From: Symbiodinium natans
Lineage: Eukaryota; Sar; Dinophyceae; Suessiales; Symbiodiniaceae
Assembly (NCBI GenBank): GCA_905221605.1
Contig: CAJNDS010000695.1
Coordinates: 23,825-87,824, forward strand
DNA length: 64,000 bases
Reading direction: 5' to 3'
Shown: piece after piece, positions 47,460-59,520 of the stretch
Position numbering within the stretch: the first letter of the stretch is position 1
Layout: each line of letters opens with the position of its first letter
Made by a program: the position numbers and the translations under genes
The notes under the pieces: model-generated
Databases searched by the model: none
Told to the model about the DNA's origin: nothing
Seen by the model: the letters and a program-made list of their open reading frames with translations, nothing else

Positions 47460-50095
47460 GCACCGGATGCCGACATGCGGCCCTCGACCTCGTCAGACAC
47501 ATCGGTGGAGGTAAACCCTAAACCCTAAACCCTAAACCCTAAAACCCCTTAACCCTAAACCCTACGGTTCCCGACTGAGGATTACACATCGAACCCTTTC
47601 AAGGTTTGGAGAAATTCTGAAGTAGAGCCTCTAGGCTCCAGAAATCGTGAGCCCCATTGAGATTCAAACTGAGCCGGAAGAAAGCCAACGCAGCTCTGCA
47701 GGCAGTGGTGGAAGCCATGCGATTACACCCAGGCTGCGAAGCGGTGCAGCAGTCGGGTAGCACGGCGCTGGTCCGCTTGTGCAGTGGCACAGATGCGGAG
47801 AGTCACGGAAGGAGGGAGCGAGCGATGCAAGCGGGGGTCCTGGAGACCGTCGTAACAGCCATGGGCCACCAAGAGACGACAGTCAATGTGCAGATCTGGG
47901 GCATGATGGTTCTTGTTTGCGTTTGTGGCGACTTGGGCATCAAGCGGCGGTGCTTGACGCAGGAGGCGGGGGATCTGCATAGCGCCTTGAAGGTTGTGGA
48001 GGCAGCAATGTATAATTTTCCGGACAGCAAGGATGTCCAGCACTGGGGTTGCATCGCCATCTTCGAGATCAGTAGGGGGATCCCAAAAGCAATCCTCCGA
48101 GCGGCATGGGCGTCAAACCTTGTGGTGGCGGCCATGCGGAGCCACTGCGGCTGGGTATCGCTGCAGGCTGCCGGCGCTGCTTGCCTGGCCCTCCTGAGCA
48201 TCTTAGTAGCTGAGTGAGTACACTTTGCACGTTTTGGGATACTGTAATTCCCTATAGAACTGAAAGTGTATACTTTTCTTGGGGGGCTTTATGGACTCAG
48301 CAACTAAGGCATGCCGCTCCCTGGCAGCAGCACTCAGGGCCGATTTGCAAGACAGCAGCGAGCAGTCGATGCTGGGGCCGTGGAGGCTGTGATTCGGGCT
48401 CTACAGCACAACCTCTTCAACGAGCAGATCCAGCAATTTGGAATCAAGGCTCTCGCAAATATCTGCGGCGGCTCAGATAAGAATCGACATCGAAGACAGC
48501 AGGCTGTCCGAGCAGGGGCCATGGACGCGATCCTGGCAGCTATGGCCTTGCACTCGAGCTGCATGGTGATGCACTGGGGCATTGATGCCCTCCTCAGTAT
48601 CTGTTGCGATGCAGAGTCAATACAGCTGGCAGCGAGCAAGGGTGCCGTCAGCAAGATTCTGGCAGCGATGCAGCGTCATCAGGACTGCGAGCGCGCGCAG
48701 AAGAGCGGGCTGGTCTTCTTGCTTCGGTTTTGCAGCGTGGCAGGTGCGAACGGTGTGGATGCACGGACACTGGCGGTCAATGCGGGAGCCCTGAAGGTGG
48801 TTGTATCATCCATGGGACAGCATCGAGGCGATCAGTTTGTGCAGACGTGGGGCAGCGGCACCATCGTGAGCATCTGCAGTGGGATGCGCTACGACAGCGT
48901 CGTCAGACGGCAACGGGCTGTGCCTGCGCAGCACAGTGGTGCCCCTTTATCCGTTTTTTGGCTTCTGGGTTCCATAAAAACCTAAACCCTAAACCCTAAA
49001 CCCTAAACCATGGCTACTGGGCTACCAAGGTTCAAGTGGGTGCACTGGAGGCTGTCGTGGAGGCCATGTCCTGTCACCGGAAGAGCGAGGGCCTCCAGAA
49101 AGAGTGCTGCTCTGCCATCAGCAACATCTGCAGCTAGGTAGGCCCTTGGGACAGTTTAGGGTATAGGGTTTAAGGTATAGGGTTTCGGGTTTCGGGTTTA
49201 GGGCTTAGGGTTTTGCATTTCCCGCTCAATTTAAGGTAGGCCCTTGGGATATTGTTTCCATGCTTCCCCCTTTATATTTGGGGTTTAACAGGATCCTATT
49301 CCTAGGGATATTCTCCAGTTTAGGGTTTAGGGTTTAGGGTTTAGGGTTTAGGGTTTAGGGTTTAGGGTTTAGGGTTTAGGGTTTAGGGTTTAGGGTTTAG
49401 GGTTTAGGGTTTAGGGTTTAGGGTTTTCACGCGGGGGGGATGCCTTCGAGGCAGTGGCGATGCCTTCGAGGCAAAGCAGCGGGCCGTCAAGGCAGGGACG
49501 CTGGAGGCCGTGGTGAATGCCATGCGGCTGCACCCCTGCCAGGCCGTGCAGGACTACTTCTTGTTTTTTTAGGGTTTAGGGTTTAGAGCCTACTCTTTGC
49601 TTACAAACCACTCAATAGAAAAATATTTTCTTCCTGAAAATAGGGGCAACAGAAGGATTGTTTGTTGCCTCTCTGGGTGGCTCTTGAGCAAATAGTAGAG
49701 GAACGAGGCTCCGTTGTCTTCCTCGTGCTTTGCAGCGGCATGGACGCCCTGGGCCACGAAAGAAAGCAGCGCGCGGTGGAAGCTGGGGCGTTGGAGGTTC
49801 ATGGCACTTATTATGTAGCAATTATAGCTGTATTGATAACTGTACTTAGAACCATGTTAGGGCATTCAGGGGCTTAAAAGTGGGTTATAAGTACAGTTTA
49901 TAATTGGTAAATAAGTACCATGAACCTCCAAGTGGAGGTGGTGGTGGCAGCTATGCGACGCAACCCGGACAGCGGGAGTGTGCAGAGATGGGGCCGCGGG
50001 GCCATCATCAACATATGCAGCGGCAGAGATGCTGGCAGCCTCCGCCGAAGGCATCGGGCAGTACAGGCAGGAGCGCTGGAGGCCCCTGGGCTGTA
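47460..50095 (+). CDS. Armadillo-repeat protein gene, multi-exon
   Basis: Exons on the plus strand encode repeated 42-residue helical units with the pattern RQRAVxAGALEAVVxAMxxH and WGxxAIxxICSG. These are armadillo/HEAT-like solenoid repeats that normally mediate protein binding. Exons: 47460-47510; about 47660-48205; 48338-48919; 49030-49137; about 49455-49560; about 49680-49796; 49938 to about 50092. Joins checked by phase: 48205/48338 (phase 0); 48919/49030, giving RQRA-VQVGALEAVV; 49796/49938, giving VEAGALE-VVVAAMRRNP. Several joins between 49137 and 49680 are not resolved; TAG at 49137 would end the frame if no intron removes it. The first exon is followed by a telomere donor (GTAAACCC). 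Start codon and full length unknown. Confidence 0.75.
48920..49029 (+). other. Introner-like intron, family E copy 2, containing CCCTAAA
   Basis: 110-nt GT-AG intron of the armadillo gene. Interior GGTGCCCCTTTAT and TTTTTTGGCTTCTGGGTTCC, and end GGGCTACCAAG, match the inverted-repeat element at 17951-18056. The left inverted repeat is lost, and four CCCTAAA units (48981-49008) sit where the other copy has unique sequence. Confidence 0.65.
49319..49427 (+). repeat. Telomere-type tract (TTTAGGG) within the armadillo gene
   Basis: Fifteen perfect units between exons at 49137 and 49455. Just after it GATGCCTTCGAGGCA is repeated in tandem (49440 and 49460). Confidence 0.94.
49797..49937 (+). other. 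Introner: intron with perfect terminal inverted repeats
   Basis: TTGGAGGTTCATGG (49791-49804) pairs perfectly with CCATGAACCTCCAA (49918-49931). Removing GT (49797) to AG (49937) restores the armadillo repeat frame exactly (ALE-VVVAAM). TGGAGGT occurs at both intron borders, like a target duplication that supplies the splice sites. Interior is AT-rich (TTATAAGTACAG) with further internal inverted repeats. A transposon-like intron gained in a coding exon. Confidence 0.8.
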
Positions 50096-52507
50096 GAGGA
50101 GCATCTGCTTTGGACGCGGCATTCTGCGTTTTTACGCTACTGCACCTAACACAATCCCGGCATGCCTAAACTGCCTAAACCTTAAAACCCTGACAAAAGC
50201 TCCAAACTCGGAAGCCCTAACCCGCAGGGCTTACTGAAAATGCTGAGAGGCTGTACTTGAAGCGATGCAGCACCAAGTCGTATCCGTGCAGAATTCGGTC
50301 AGGACCCTGTTCATTGTCATATCATTCTTTTCGGCTTAGCGTTCCCCCGCGAACTCCCAAGAACACCGCTGATCCCCGTCAAGAGACTGATGACCTGTGG
50401 GTGCCCCCGCCCAGGCCTTGAGAAGCCACCCTAAACCCTAAACCCGAAAATCCCTGGGTACGCTGCAGGCTGCATCCTAAACTCCCGTAAAACCCTAAAG
50501 CCCCTAAACCCTAATTTCTAAAGAATGGAATCCCCCAGAATCCCAAAAGGACAGACAAGCCCCCTAAAGCCCAGAACGCGCTGAAGCCCTCAATCCCAAA
50601 ACAGTGCCAGCCGCGAGAGTGCGCGACAAGTACAGCCTTGAGCCCTCAAACCTCTACAAGCTTCAAACTCGAAGCCCTAAGCCCCTGTAAACCCTGAACC
50701 CAAAGCCCTCAAACCCAAAGCCCTGAGCACCCCAAACATCACGAAAGCCTGTGTTAGCCAAGCAGGTAAGTGTCTAAGTGATGAACTTTCTGGCCAAGTT
50801 AAGAACCCTACTAGAATGGAAGGTCACGTTTTAGAGGGGCGTTCTGGAAACCTATGCTCTAACAGCCCGAGGGGTAAGAGAAGCACCTAAAGCCGAAGCC
50901 CCGAACACCGAAAAGTCCCGAAGCCCATTCAAGTTCGCGAAAAACCCGCTTCTAAAACCCCCCGAAAGTCCTCAAGCCCCATCCCTAACACCCTATAAGC
51001 CCTAAAGCACTACAAGCCATAAACTTATTTTACTTCGAACATCCCCACCCTCTCTTGGTAGAGATACTCTTGGGTTGGGCACTCTAGGGACACTCTGGGG
51101 CTGGGCACTCCGGGGACACTCTGGAATTGGGCGCGAGACTCTGGAGTTGGGCACTCCAGAAAAAGTCCTGTGGCGTTGGGCACTTCAGGCAGACTCTGGG
51201 GTTGGGCACTCCGGGGTGGGCACTTCGACACTCTGGGTTTGGGCACTCCGGGGAGACTCTGGGTTGGGCACTCCAGGGAGACTCTGGGTTGGCGCGGACA
51301 CTCGAGAGTTGGGCGCTCCCAAGGACATTTGGGGTTGGGCACTCCAGGGATGAGCGAGGAGTAGACCGGGCGAGGAGAAGACTTCCGGGCGAGGAGAAGA
51401 GTTGAGATTAAAATCTAACAACCCCACATCGAGGGTGGGGAACAACACTAGAAGCCCTAAGCAAGCGAGGAGCAAGAGTTTCACTGACACTTCCGGGCCG
51501 CAGTTGAAAAGCCAGAGTAGGGCAGAGCCCTTTGAGGCAAGGGGGTGGAGGGGGAGTTAGGGTTTATGGTATAGGGTTTAGGGTTTAGGGTTTCAAGGTT
51601 TCAGGGTTCCAAGAAGGCCTGAACTCTAAAGAGCCATTGTGGGTTTTTTGGGTGACAGTTGCTGGGGCGCTTTGGGGTTCAGGTTTGCGTGGCCATTCCA
51701 GGCACGTGAGAGGAGTTTTGAAGTTCATGCTGAGGGTGTAGGGTTTAGGGTTTAGGGTTTAGGGTTCGTTGGGATTTTTCTTGGGGGTGTTAAGAGTCGC
51801 GGGTGGAGCCTAAAGCCCACAGGCCCCACATTCGGGCGAGGGCCAAGCGCCTTCAGCCGACACCAGCAACGGCACAACTTGCAGACGCCCGACTGCAGCC
51901 TCTTCTTTACAGGGCTTAGGCTTCAGGGTTTAGGGAGAAGGGCGACAAGTTTCGGGGTTCGTGTTCACGGCAGGTTGACGTCTTAGGGTTCAAGGTGGAG
52001 ATGCGATTGGGGCGCATGTAGGCTTTCGGGGTAGGTTGGAGATCGTTGCAGGCTGAAGTCTGATATCTCTGCGGGTCCACCTCATCACTTTGTGACGTCA
52101 TGCCTCCACGTAAGACCAGACGTCACCCAACACCCAAAGTCAAGTCTGCCACAGCTTCAAATGAGGTCCAGACGAACGTCCCTGCGAAGGAAATCCTGGG
52201 ACGAGAGTTCACCTGCTTAGCTGTTGCTTTGGCGGCGCCCAGCGCTGGCCGGGATTTGTCTCTTCGTTTCTCAGAAACCTGGGAACGAAGCAGTTCTGTG
52301 TAAGGGCCCTGGGCGCATGCGGCCAGGTCCTTGCATGTCTGCTAAGCCCTAAACTCTAAGCCCTAACCCTTTAGTGACGTGCAGGAGTCATCCTACACCC
52401 AAAACCCTATGCCCTAAACCCTAAACCCTAAACCCTTAGGCTGTTAGGGTTTCGGGGTTTAGGGCGCAAGGTGGCCGGACCGTCCCTGAACTCGGAAGAA
52501 CTTCGGG
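50096..52507. other. No supported gene; see tandem repeat at 51070
   Basis: Degenerate CCCTAAA-like text (50180-51020), the 24-bp repeat (51070-51350), TTTAGGG-like tracts (51556-51590, 51737-51766) and an open frame at 52100-52303 with no recognisable domain. Confidence 0.45.
51070..51350 (+). repeat. Minisatellite, about 24-bp TTGGGCACTCCGGGGACACTCTGG-type units
   Basis: About ten imperfect units of TTGGGCACTCC plus a GACACTCTGG half, some truncated. The reading frames on both strands across it are by-products. Confidence 0.85.
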
Positions 52508-52600
52508 GCGGAGATCTGGGACATGGCTGGCGCCACTTTAGCGCGCGCCTTTGGCTACATGCACCTCCAGCTTGGAGAAGCCCTCAATCACCTAACTTAG
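52508..52600 (+). CDS. Orphan terminal-exon-like island, unknown protein
   Basis: Thirty codons (EIWDMAGATLARAFGYMHLQ, then LGEALNHLT) ending in TAG, followed by a TTTAGGG tract (52608-52735). Helical; unrecognised. Confidence 0.4.
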   Translation, partial: AEIWDMAGATLARAFGYMHLQLGEALNHLT

Positions 52601-54527
52601 CCCCTTGTTAGGGTTTAGGGTTTAAGGTTTAGGGTTTAGGGCTTAGGGCTTAGGGTTTAGGGTTTAGGGTTTAGGGTTTAGGGTTTAGGGTTTTAGGGTT
52701 TTAGGGTTTTCGGGTTTAGGGTTTAGGGTTCAGGGTCCTTCTTATCCTTCATCATATGAAGTTTTTTGGGTTTAGGGTTTTGGCCCCTCATCCCAAAAGC
52801 CCACCCCTGCCACACCAAAAGCCTTCAGCCGAGAGGTAAGGCTCTTCCTCTCCCAAACCCATAAGGTTAGACGACCACAACCATCCCATTGAAAGTTGAG
52901 GGTTAATTAGGGCTTTTCTGTTGCGGGGAAACTCGGGGTTCGAGAAGGCTTAAGAGCATGTGAGCCCCAGGAGGCATCTAGCCATCAGCTTTCTGCGTCT
53001 ACTGCGGGGAACCCTACTAAACCCTAAACCCTAAACCCCTACTTTGAAGTAACATTGAGTTTCTACAGGGCCGAGAATATCATCTGTAGAACCCACTGAT
53101 CATGGTTTTTCTAGGGCTCCAAAAGCCACCCAAGTAAAGCCTCCTTTGCCTCGCGATCTCGTGGAAAGCTTCATCGGAGCTGAGGGCAAAGTTTCCTGTC
53201 CGGTGAGGGAATTGAGGGTGTGTTGGTGTGCTTTCAACCCTAAACCTTGAACCCTGAACTCTGAACCCTGAACCCTAAACCTTATACTGAGAATCTTCCG
53301 AAGAGTAGGACCTTGTTGCAAAGTATCCGGCAGGTCCACGTAAGTCTCGGTTCTCTCAAAACAGGATAGGGTTTGGGGCTGAGGGTTTAGGCTTTAGGGT
53401 TTATGGGTTAGGGCTTATATAGGGTTGTCCTCCCAAGACCCCTCAACCCTACATCCTACACCCTAAAGCCTCAACCGTTGAGCCTCAACCCAGCAACTTT
53501 GTCAAGCGCACCACCTCCTCGAAATGGACCTCCGCGCAAAGGCACGCAAGAAATGATTGCACCTCCGAGCCCCAAGCTGAACAAGTTGCAGTATTTTGGA
53601 CCCACCTCGCTTAGCTCTCATAAACGAGTTGCATTGAAAACACCTCGATCAGCAAAAGAAGCACTTTTGATGTGCCTTGGCAGCAAAGCATCCGGGAAAA
53701 ACAATCGAAGCAGGTTTTAGCATCCACTTCCTGCCATTAAGTAGGAAGACGGACAACTGTATGTAAGTTAAGTTGATTTCTGAAAGCTAGATCTCTCTCT
53801 CTCTCTCTGGATTCCTGCAGCTAATCTAATTTGTTTGGGCTTCTGTCGCATGCTGCTTGAGCTTTCCTGATGCAAGGAGCATACCTCAGCCCCTAAACCC
53901 TAAACCCTAAACCCTAAACCCAAGGTCTTGTTTGTGTTTCGTCACGACAGCTGAAGCCCACCTTCAGCAACTCCACGATGAGCACGGACAAGAAATCCCT
54001 AAACCCTAAACCCTGAACCCTGAACCCTAAACCCTAAACCCTAAACCCTCCCTTACCAGCCGAACTCCATCATGGGAAGCGACTGGGCCTAGACCTTGCA
54101 CATGGAATTCTTGCAATGACCCCCTCGTCAGACCATGCCTCCTGTCATGAGGGTCCGAACTAAAATGGATTTGGGCTAACACCTGAGCTTATTCTCGTTG
54201 TCCAAATGAGCGACAGATACAAAAGGGAAGCTGAGCCGGGCGACTTTGCTGTAATTTTAACGCTACGCGACCCGCCTCGGCCCGGCCCAGCGCATCCGCG
54301 TGAGCATGGTGATTCCGCAGCGCCAAGTCGCTGGACCCCAAGCAATAAGGGTTGGGTTTACCGGGTGGTTTATGGTTTGGGGTTTAGGGTTGAGGGTTAG
54401 TTTAGGATTGAGGGCTTAGGGCTCAAGGTTCACGCTTTGGGGTTTACGGGTTTTTTTGGGTTTAGGGTTCAAGAGACGGTTCGGCTTGGATTGATCGTAG
54501 GGTTGAGCCAGGCCCCTCAGGGGGGGG

Positions 54528-54577
<50 letters not shown>

Positions 54578-54910
54578 TGCTGGGAGGGGCTTCAACTGCC
54601 TCTGGTCTGGCGAACCGTCCGCTTGCGGACCCGGTTTCCTAGGGGGGGGTACCCATTTGAGGCAAAAAAAAAAGGGGGGCCGAGGATAGAAACCGCGGAA
54701 TACTTCTCTGGAGCAGATCCTTTTCACGGCCTAAATCGGCGAACTGAATGCCCCTCAGTCAATTTCATATGACGTCTTCTTTCAACATGACTCCACAAAT
54801 CTGATCATTACGTTTGAGGATGTTTGAGGCATCGTGCTGCGGGGAGTGCGGTTGCTCGATGCTCATCACCCCCGCTCATGGGTTGACAAGCTTTCAAACC
54901 CTAAACTTTC
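52601..54910. other. No supported gene
   Basis: Telomere-like tracts (52608-52735, 53892-53922, 53996-54050), a short (CT)n run (53793-53808) and a G-rich block. An open frame at 53478-53720 (Lys/Ser/Pro-rich) has no recognisable domain. Confidence 0.45.
54522..54575 (+). repeat. Very long poly-G tract
   Basis: More than 50 G with a single A, the longest homopolymer in the window. The Gly-rich and Pro-rich frames are artefacts. The true length is likely uncertain in the assembly. Confidence 0.9.
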
Positions 54911-54969
54911 CCTAAACCCTAAACCCTAAACCCTAAACCCTAAACCCTAAACCCTAAACCCTAAACCCT
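54911..54969 (+). repeat. Telomere-type tract (CCCTAAA)
   Basis: Eight units. Confidence 0.92.
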
Positions 54970-55042
54970 GTGCCAACCAAACAGGTCGCAACTGTTCACG
55001 CTGCACTCCCTCCACCTACAACTTGAACTTGTGCAGGCGACC

Positions 55043-55160
55043 CTAAGCCCTAAACCCTAAACCCTAAACCCTAAACCCTAAACCCTAAACCCTAAACCCT
55101 AAACCCTAAACCCTAAACCCTAAACCCTAAACCCTACACCCTAAACTAAACCCTAAACCT
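55043..55160 (+). repeat. Telomere-type tract (CCCTAAA)
   Basis: About fifteen units, ending with CCCTACA and a truncated unit. Confidence 0.93.
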
Positions 55161-55274
55161 TTGGTTCACCAGCGTCGCTTCGAAGCGAGAGTTCCTTCTC
55201 ACTGCTTGGCTGGATCCACCAGAGCTCTCTCAAGCACAGATGTTTCAGGGTTTAGGGTTTAGGGTTTAGGGTTT

Positions 55275-56695
55275 AGGCTTTCTGCATCTTAACTTCAGAT
55301 CTCCATTATTTGTTGTTATTTGCTTGTTGACCTATGACCCGGGGAAGAAACATGAACCGTGTGGTGCAATGGCAAAATTCATTTCTATACCTTGTTGATA
55401 TACCGGTGAAAAATGATCACGCAGACGAAGAAGCTGCCAACATTCTTCTCGTTCTCGTTGACCAGCTCATCAAAACATTGATTGTAGAAAATTAAATACT
55501 CCACATTGCTGTGCATGTTGTCATTGCTGTGCATCTGCACTTGGGTCGCATCTTGGAGGGAATAGGTTGGAAGCTTAAACTCCGCACTGCTTGCTTAGGC
55601 TCTCGGCAGGCTGTTCTCCGCCCCTCACGTTCAAGGAAGCGGTCGCCCCATCAAAGCCCCACCACAGCCGGCTCGAAGCGTAGAGGGCGTGAGATCACCT
55701 GAAATATCTCATCATGGGCGGAGTCTTGGGTGGCGCCGTCGGAACATGGAAGGACACCTCCGCAGCTAACTTAAATGCGCATGTCGTTGCCAAGGATGGG
55801 TGTGGGGGTAGTTGGGTTTCTAGTGTGAGATTCGACGGAGAACCGCCTCACCACCAGTACGTAAACCAACTCGGAGGTTTCGTCTTCAGCAACTTAGTAC
55901 AAGGTCGGTTCCAAGGTCTCCGAAGTTACAGGTGTTGCTTGGAAAGGACCAGGATGCCCATGGATGCGTTAGGAGCTAGTGATGGCCCAAACCGACGCCC
56001 CCCAGATAGGACGATGGCTCTGAAGCTGTTCAAGACGGAAAGGATGGCAGCTTCAGCATCAGCGGGAAGGAGGCCTTCTACTTTCTAGAGATGGTGGCAC
56101 CAGCAGCATGCGTTGCAGCATAGAGGACGCCACAACTGTATCATCAAAGAGAGAGACTGAGACAGAGAGCCAGACAAGGAGAGACCCAAAAATGCAGCAG
56201 GATGGGTCAGGGTTTTGGGTTAGTGGGACTTGTCAGCTGAGCTTGGCCGACCGTCGCACATGTCTGTTGTCTGGCAGGGCGGTTCACCCGTGTGCGCCCT
56301 CTACAGCAAGCCGGTCTCGTCAGGCTACAGATGGTTTGTAGGGCCTTGAGGTTTTCTACATCTTGTCAGATCCCCATAGACTGATCGCACGGCGACCGTT
56401 GGCAGGGCCAGCCCTATACTATATCCAACCTAAGCCGTCGAAGTCAACCCCTCAATCCCTGGACTTTGAGGGTTTGAGGCTTAGGGTTTTTCCCTCTTCA
56501 CCTCGCCCCCCCCCTCCCCCCCGCGGGCCCTCGGCCCCTTTCCTTAAACTCCTTATCCTTAGACTCTCTTCAAAAGTGGGCCCCAAACGCCTCAATTGCC
56601 ATCAGTTTCTGTGGAGAGGCGAATACTTTGAAGTGACCTGCGAAAGCCTCAAGGACAGCGTCTTCATTGGCGTCAGCCCCCGGGCCTAAAACGAG
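55275..56695. other. Unique, repeat-poor stretch; coding status unresolved
   Basis: Unusually free of telomere-like repeats for 1.4 kb. Holds consecutive plus-strand open frames at 55511-55702, 55714-56088 (ATG, 124 codons, begins MGGVLGGAVGTWKDTSAANL), 56108-56341 and 56363-56689. None shows a recognisable domain, and their junctions were not resolved as splice sites. Confidence 0.3.
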
Positions 56696-56707
56696 GTTTA
56701 GGCTTTC

Positions 56708-56801
56708 AGGTTTAGGGTTTAGGGTTTAGGGCTTAGGGCTTAGGGTTTAAGGTTTAGGGCTTAGGGCTTAGGGCTTAGGGCTTAGGGCTTAGGGTTTAGG
56801 A
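56708..56801 (+). repeat. Variant array TTTAGGG / CTTAGGG
   Basis: Thirteen units, of which a homogeneous block of five is CTTAGGG. Confidence 0.9.
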
Positions 56802-56865
56802 ACTTTCAGGTAGTCGGACTTGAAGGTTCAGGCTTAGGAGTTTGATGGTTGAAGGGTTACCGGTC

Positions 56866-56960
56866 GGATGTTCCCCTTATGCAACAGTCCTCAATTGGTA
56901 TGACAATGGGGGGGACTATAATCCCTTTTGGGGACTGTTAGTACGGAAGGGGGAACATCC
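56866..56960. repeat. Inverted-repeat (introner/MITE-like) element, family C
   Basis: Left arm GGATGTTCCCC-TTATGCAACAGTCC, right arm (complement) GGATGTTCCCCCTTCC-GTACTAACAGTCC: about 25 bp with small indels. 95 bp in all, noncoding. Confidence 0.8.
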
Positions 56961-57440
56961 CAAGCTACACCCTAAACCCTACACCCTAAACCCTAAACCC
57001 TAAACCCTAAACCCTAAACCCTAAACAGGGTTCACGGTTCGTAGGCATTCAACACGCATAGGACAGAGGCCCTGGGAGCCAATTCCGAGGCACGGAGGCG
57101 GCTTTCGCCAAAGGCTACAAGTGTCCCTTGTCTTAAATGAGTCGTGAGGGGGGTGAGATCGTTTAGGGTCTAGGGTTTAGGGTTTAGGGTTTAGGGTCTT
57201 AAATGGGGATTTTCGAAAGTAGGAGTACCCGTTTAGGGGTGGGGGGTTCCTTCAATAAGGATCCTACTATTTTGGGGGGGTATGTCAAGAAGGGTACTCA
57301 TATTTGGGGAATTTCCCCAGATGAGTCGTGGAGGGAGGTGAGATCCTCAAGAAGAACCAAGATGGCGACGCCCCTGCAACTCCTAAAACAGAGCCACGCT
57401 CAGCCAAGATCCCTCCCTCACGACCTTGGCGATGCTCAGC

Positions 57441-57541
57441 CTAGGGTTTAGGGTTTAGGGTTTAGGGTTTAGGGTTTAGGGTTTAGGGTTTAGGGTTTAG
57501 GGTTTAGGGTTTAGGGTTTAGGGTTTAGGGTTTAGGGTTTA
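57441..57541 (+). repeat. Telomere-type tract (TTTAGGG)
   Basis: Fourteen perfect units. Confidence 0.94.
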
Positions 57542-58555
57542 GCCTCATAAACCTCTACAGTGGACTCTACAGCCCAACAGCTCTCACGTTCATGCCAGAA
57601 ACAACATGTAACAAGGTGTAAGGCTACCGCCAGAAGACACACAACTTCCTGTCCAGCTTGAGCCGAAGCCATCCTATGCCCCTTCCCCTCTAACGTGATC
57701 AGCCCCCCCCCCCCCCGCCCCAACACCTAAGCCATTAGAAAAAATTCTCCACCCCTAAACCTTAAAATCCCTAAACCCTAAGCCCCTTAAAACCCTGAAC
57801 TCTGAAACCCCTGAACCGAGGTAAGTACAGCACCCAGGAGCCCCAAGCGAACCCTTGCATTATGTGTCCTGTTCATTCCTTGGTTGCTCGCTGCTCCTGG
57901 CCCTAAACCCCATAAACCCTAAACCCTCAAAACAAAACAACAAAAAAAGTTATGTGGAATCATTCTGAGTTTCCCAAGGTAGCTGTCTAAACAGCTGGCA
58001 AGCCGAGCGTAAGTAAGTTAAGAACTCTGAGAGGCCAAATGCTCAATTCACATAAACCTTTGGGGCCTTCCCCTCCAAGCTCCTAATTCCAAACAGAAGC
58101 CGTCGGGCAAAACGTGCAGGTCAAACGTTCGGTCACAACATTTCGGTCAAGACTTTTTGCCCAAGACTTTCCTTCAAGACGTTCGTTCAAAGCTTTCGTT
58201 CAAGACTTTCGTTCAAAACTGTCGTTCAAAACGTTTTTGGGATCCGAACCCTATACGATTCCTGCAAAGCATGTTTTTAAAGGGGTCCTGGACCGGCAAC
58301 GTTTCGTTTTGCACCCATTTCACTACTGGCCCAACATCATTACCTGTCACGTTTCGATTCGCACGTCTAAAAAGACGTTCAACAGGTTCGTTGAAAACGT
58401 TCGCTGACAAGCTGTTATAGAGCACAACAAGGAGAGTCTAAAACAGAGTCGTTCGTTGACAGCGTTTCGTTGCAAACTTTCGTTCGAATTCCAAAACGGT
58501 ATCTTGACCCAAACCCTCTACAAATTTCTCTAAACCCTAAACCCAAAACTCTAAA
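57542..58555. other. No supported gene; TTCGTTCAAAAC short repeats
   Basis: Between about 58125 and 58500 the 12-base motif TTCGTTCAAGAC/TTCGTTCAAAAC recurs many times, in places back to back, with a G/C-poor linker. The overlapping open frames follow the repeat. Nothing else seen. Confidence 0.45.
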
Positions 58556-58559
58556 CCCC

Positions 58560-58660
58560 AAACCCTAAACCCCCTAACCCCCCTAAACCCCCTAAACCCC
58601 GTAAACCCCCTAAACCCCCTAAGCCCCCTAAACCCCCTAAACCCCCTAAACCCCATACCA
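58560..58660 (+). repeat. Variant array of 9-base CCCCCTAAA units
   Basis: About eleven CCCCCTAAA units with CCCCGTAAA and CCCCCTAAG variants. Confidence 0.9.
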
Positions 58661-58764
58661 AGGCCGGGGACTCTTCTTTGGGGGCCCGGGGAACTTGTCC
58701 AACGGCTCTGGTCTGATCAGGGGCGGCTTCGGCGAAAGCCGGGCGACCCAACTGGCAGGGTTTC

Positions 58765-58885
58765 GGGTTTAGGGGTTTAGGGGTTTAGGGGTTTAGGGGT
58801 TTAGGGGTTTAGGGGTTTAGGGGTTTAGGGGTTTAGGGGTTTAGGGGTTTAGGGGTTTAGGGGTTTAGGGGTTTAGGGTTTAGGG
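58765..58885 (+). repeat. Variant array of 8-base TTTAGGGG units
   Basis: About fourteen perfect TTTAGGGG units, then three normal TTTAGGG units. It lies about 100 bp from the 9-base array of opposite orientation. Confidence 0.93.
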
Positions 58886-59520
58886 TTTAGGGTTTATAGG
58901 GGTTCAGGGTTTCGGGTTTAGGGTATAGGGGAGTTTGGGGGTTTTGGGGTTGGGGTTTTGGGGTTGAGGGGTTTTGGGGTTTAGGGGTTTTGGGGTTTAG
59001 GGGTTGAGGGGTTGAGGCGTTAAGGGGTTGAGGGGTTGAGGGGTTTAGTGGTGGTGCTTCGGGGGTAGACTTGAGGGTTTTGGTGAAAAGCATTCTGGGA
59101 TTGAGTGGGTTAGGGTTGGCTCCCCTTCTTCAGCCAAGACCCGAAGTTTCCTCAGCAGACGACGCCAGCTGAGGGGTTTTCGAGAATAAAGGAACCCCTT
59201 GGGCCCTTGGGGTCCTAAAGTAGACCCCCCAATAATATCATCCCCGAATCACATGGACTCCAACAAGGTACCCCGAATGTCGGAAACCCTAAACCCTAAA
59301 CCCCTAAACCCTAAACCCTAAACCAGTGGGCTGCACTCCGAAATCCCCAAGGCTACTTCAACTTAAGAGCCCCGTGCCTGGAGAACTGCCCTCGCAACCT
59401 CGGAGACACACGCTGCTTCTTGGGGTTTGGGGTTTAGGGTTTGGGGTTTTGGGTTTTGGGTGTAGGAGTTGGGGTCTGGGGTTTGGGGTTTAGGCTTTCG
59501 CACGCTGCTACGCTGCCCTG

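Noticed and set aside
51025-51490. Frames rich in GLGTPGRLW or CPTPE repeats
   Set aside because: They translate the 24-bp minisatellite on both strands.
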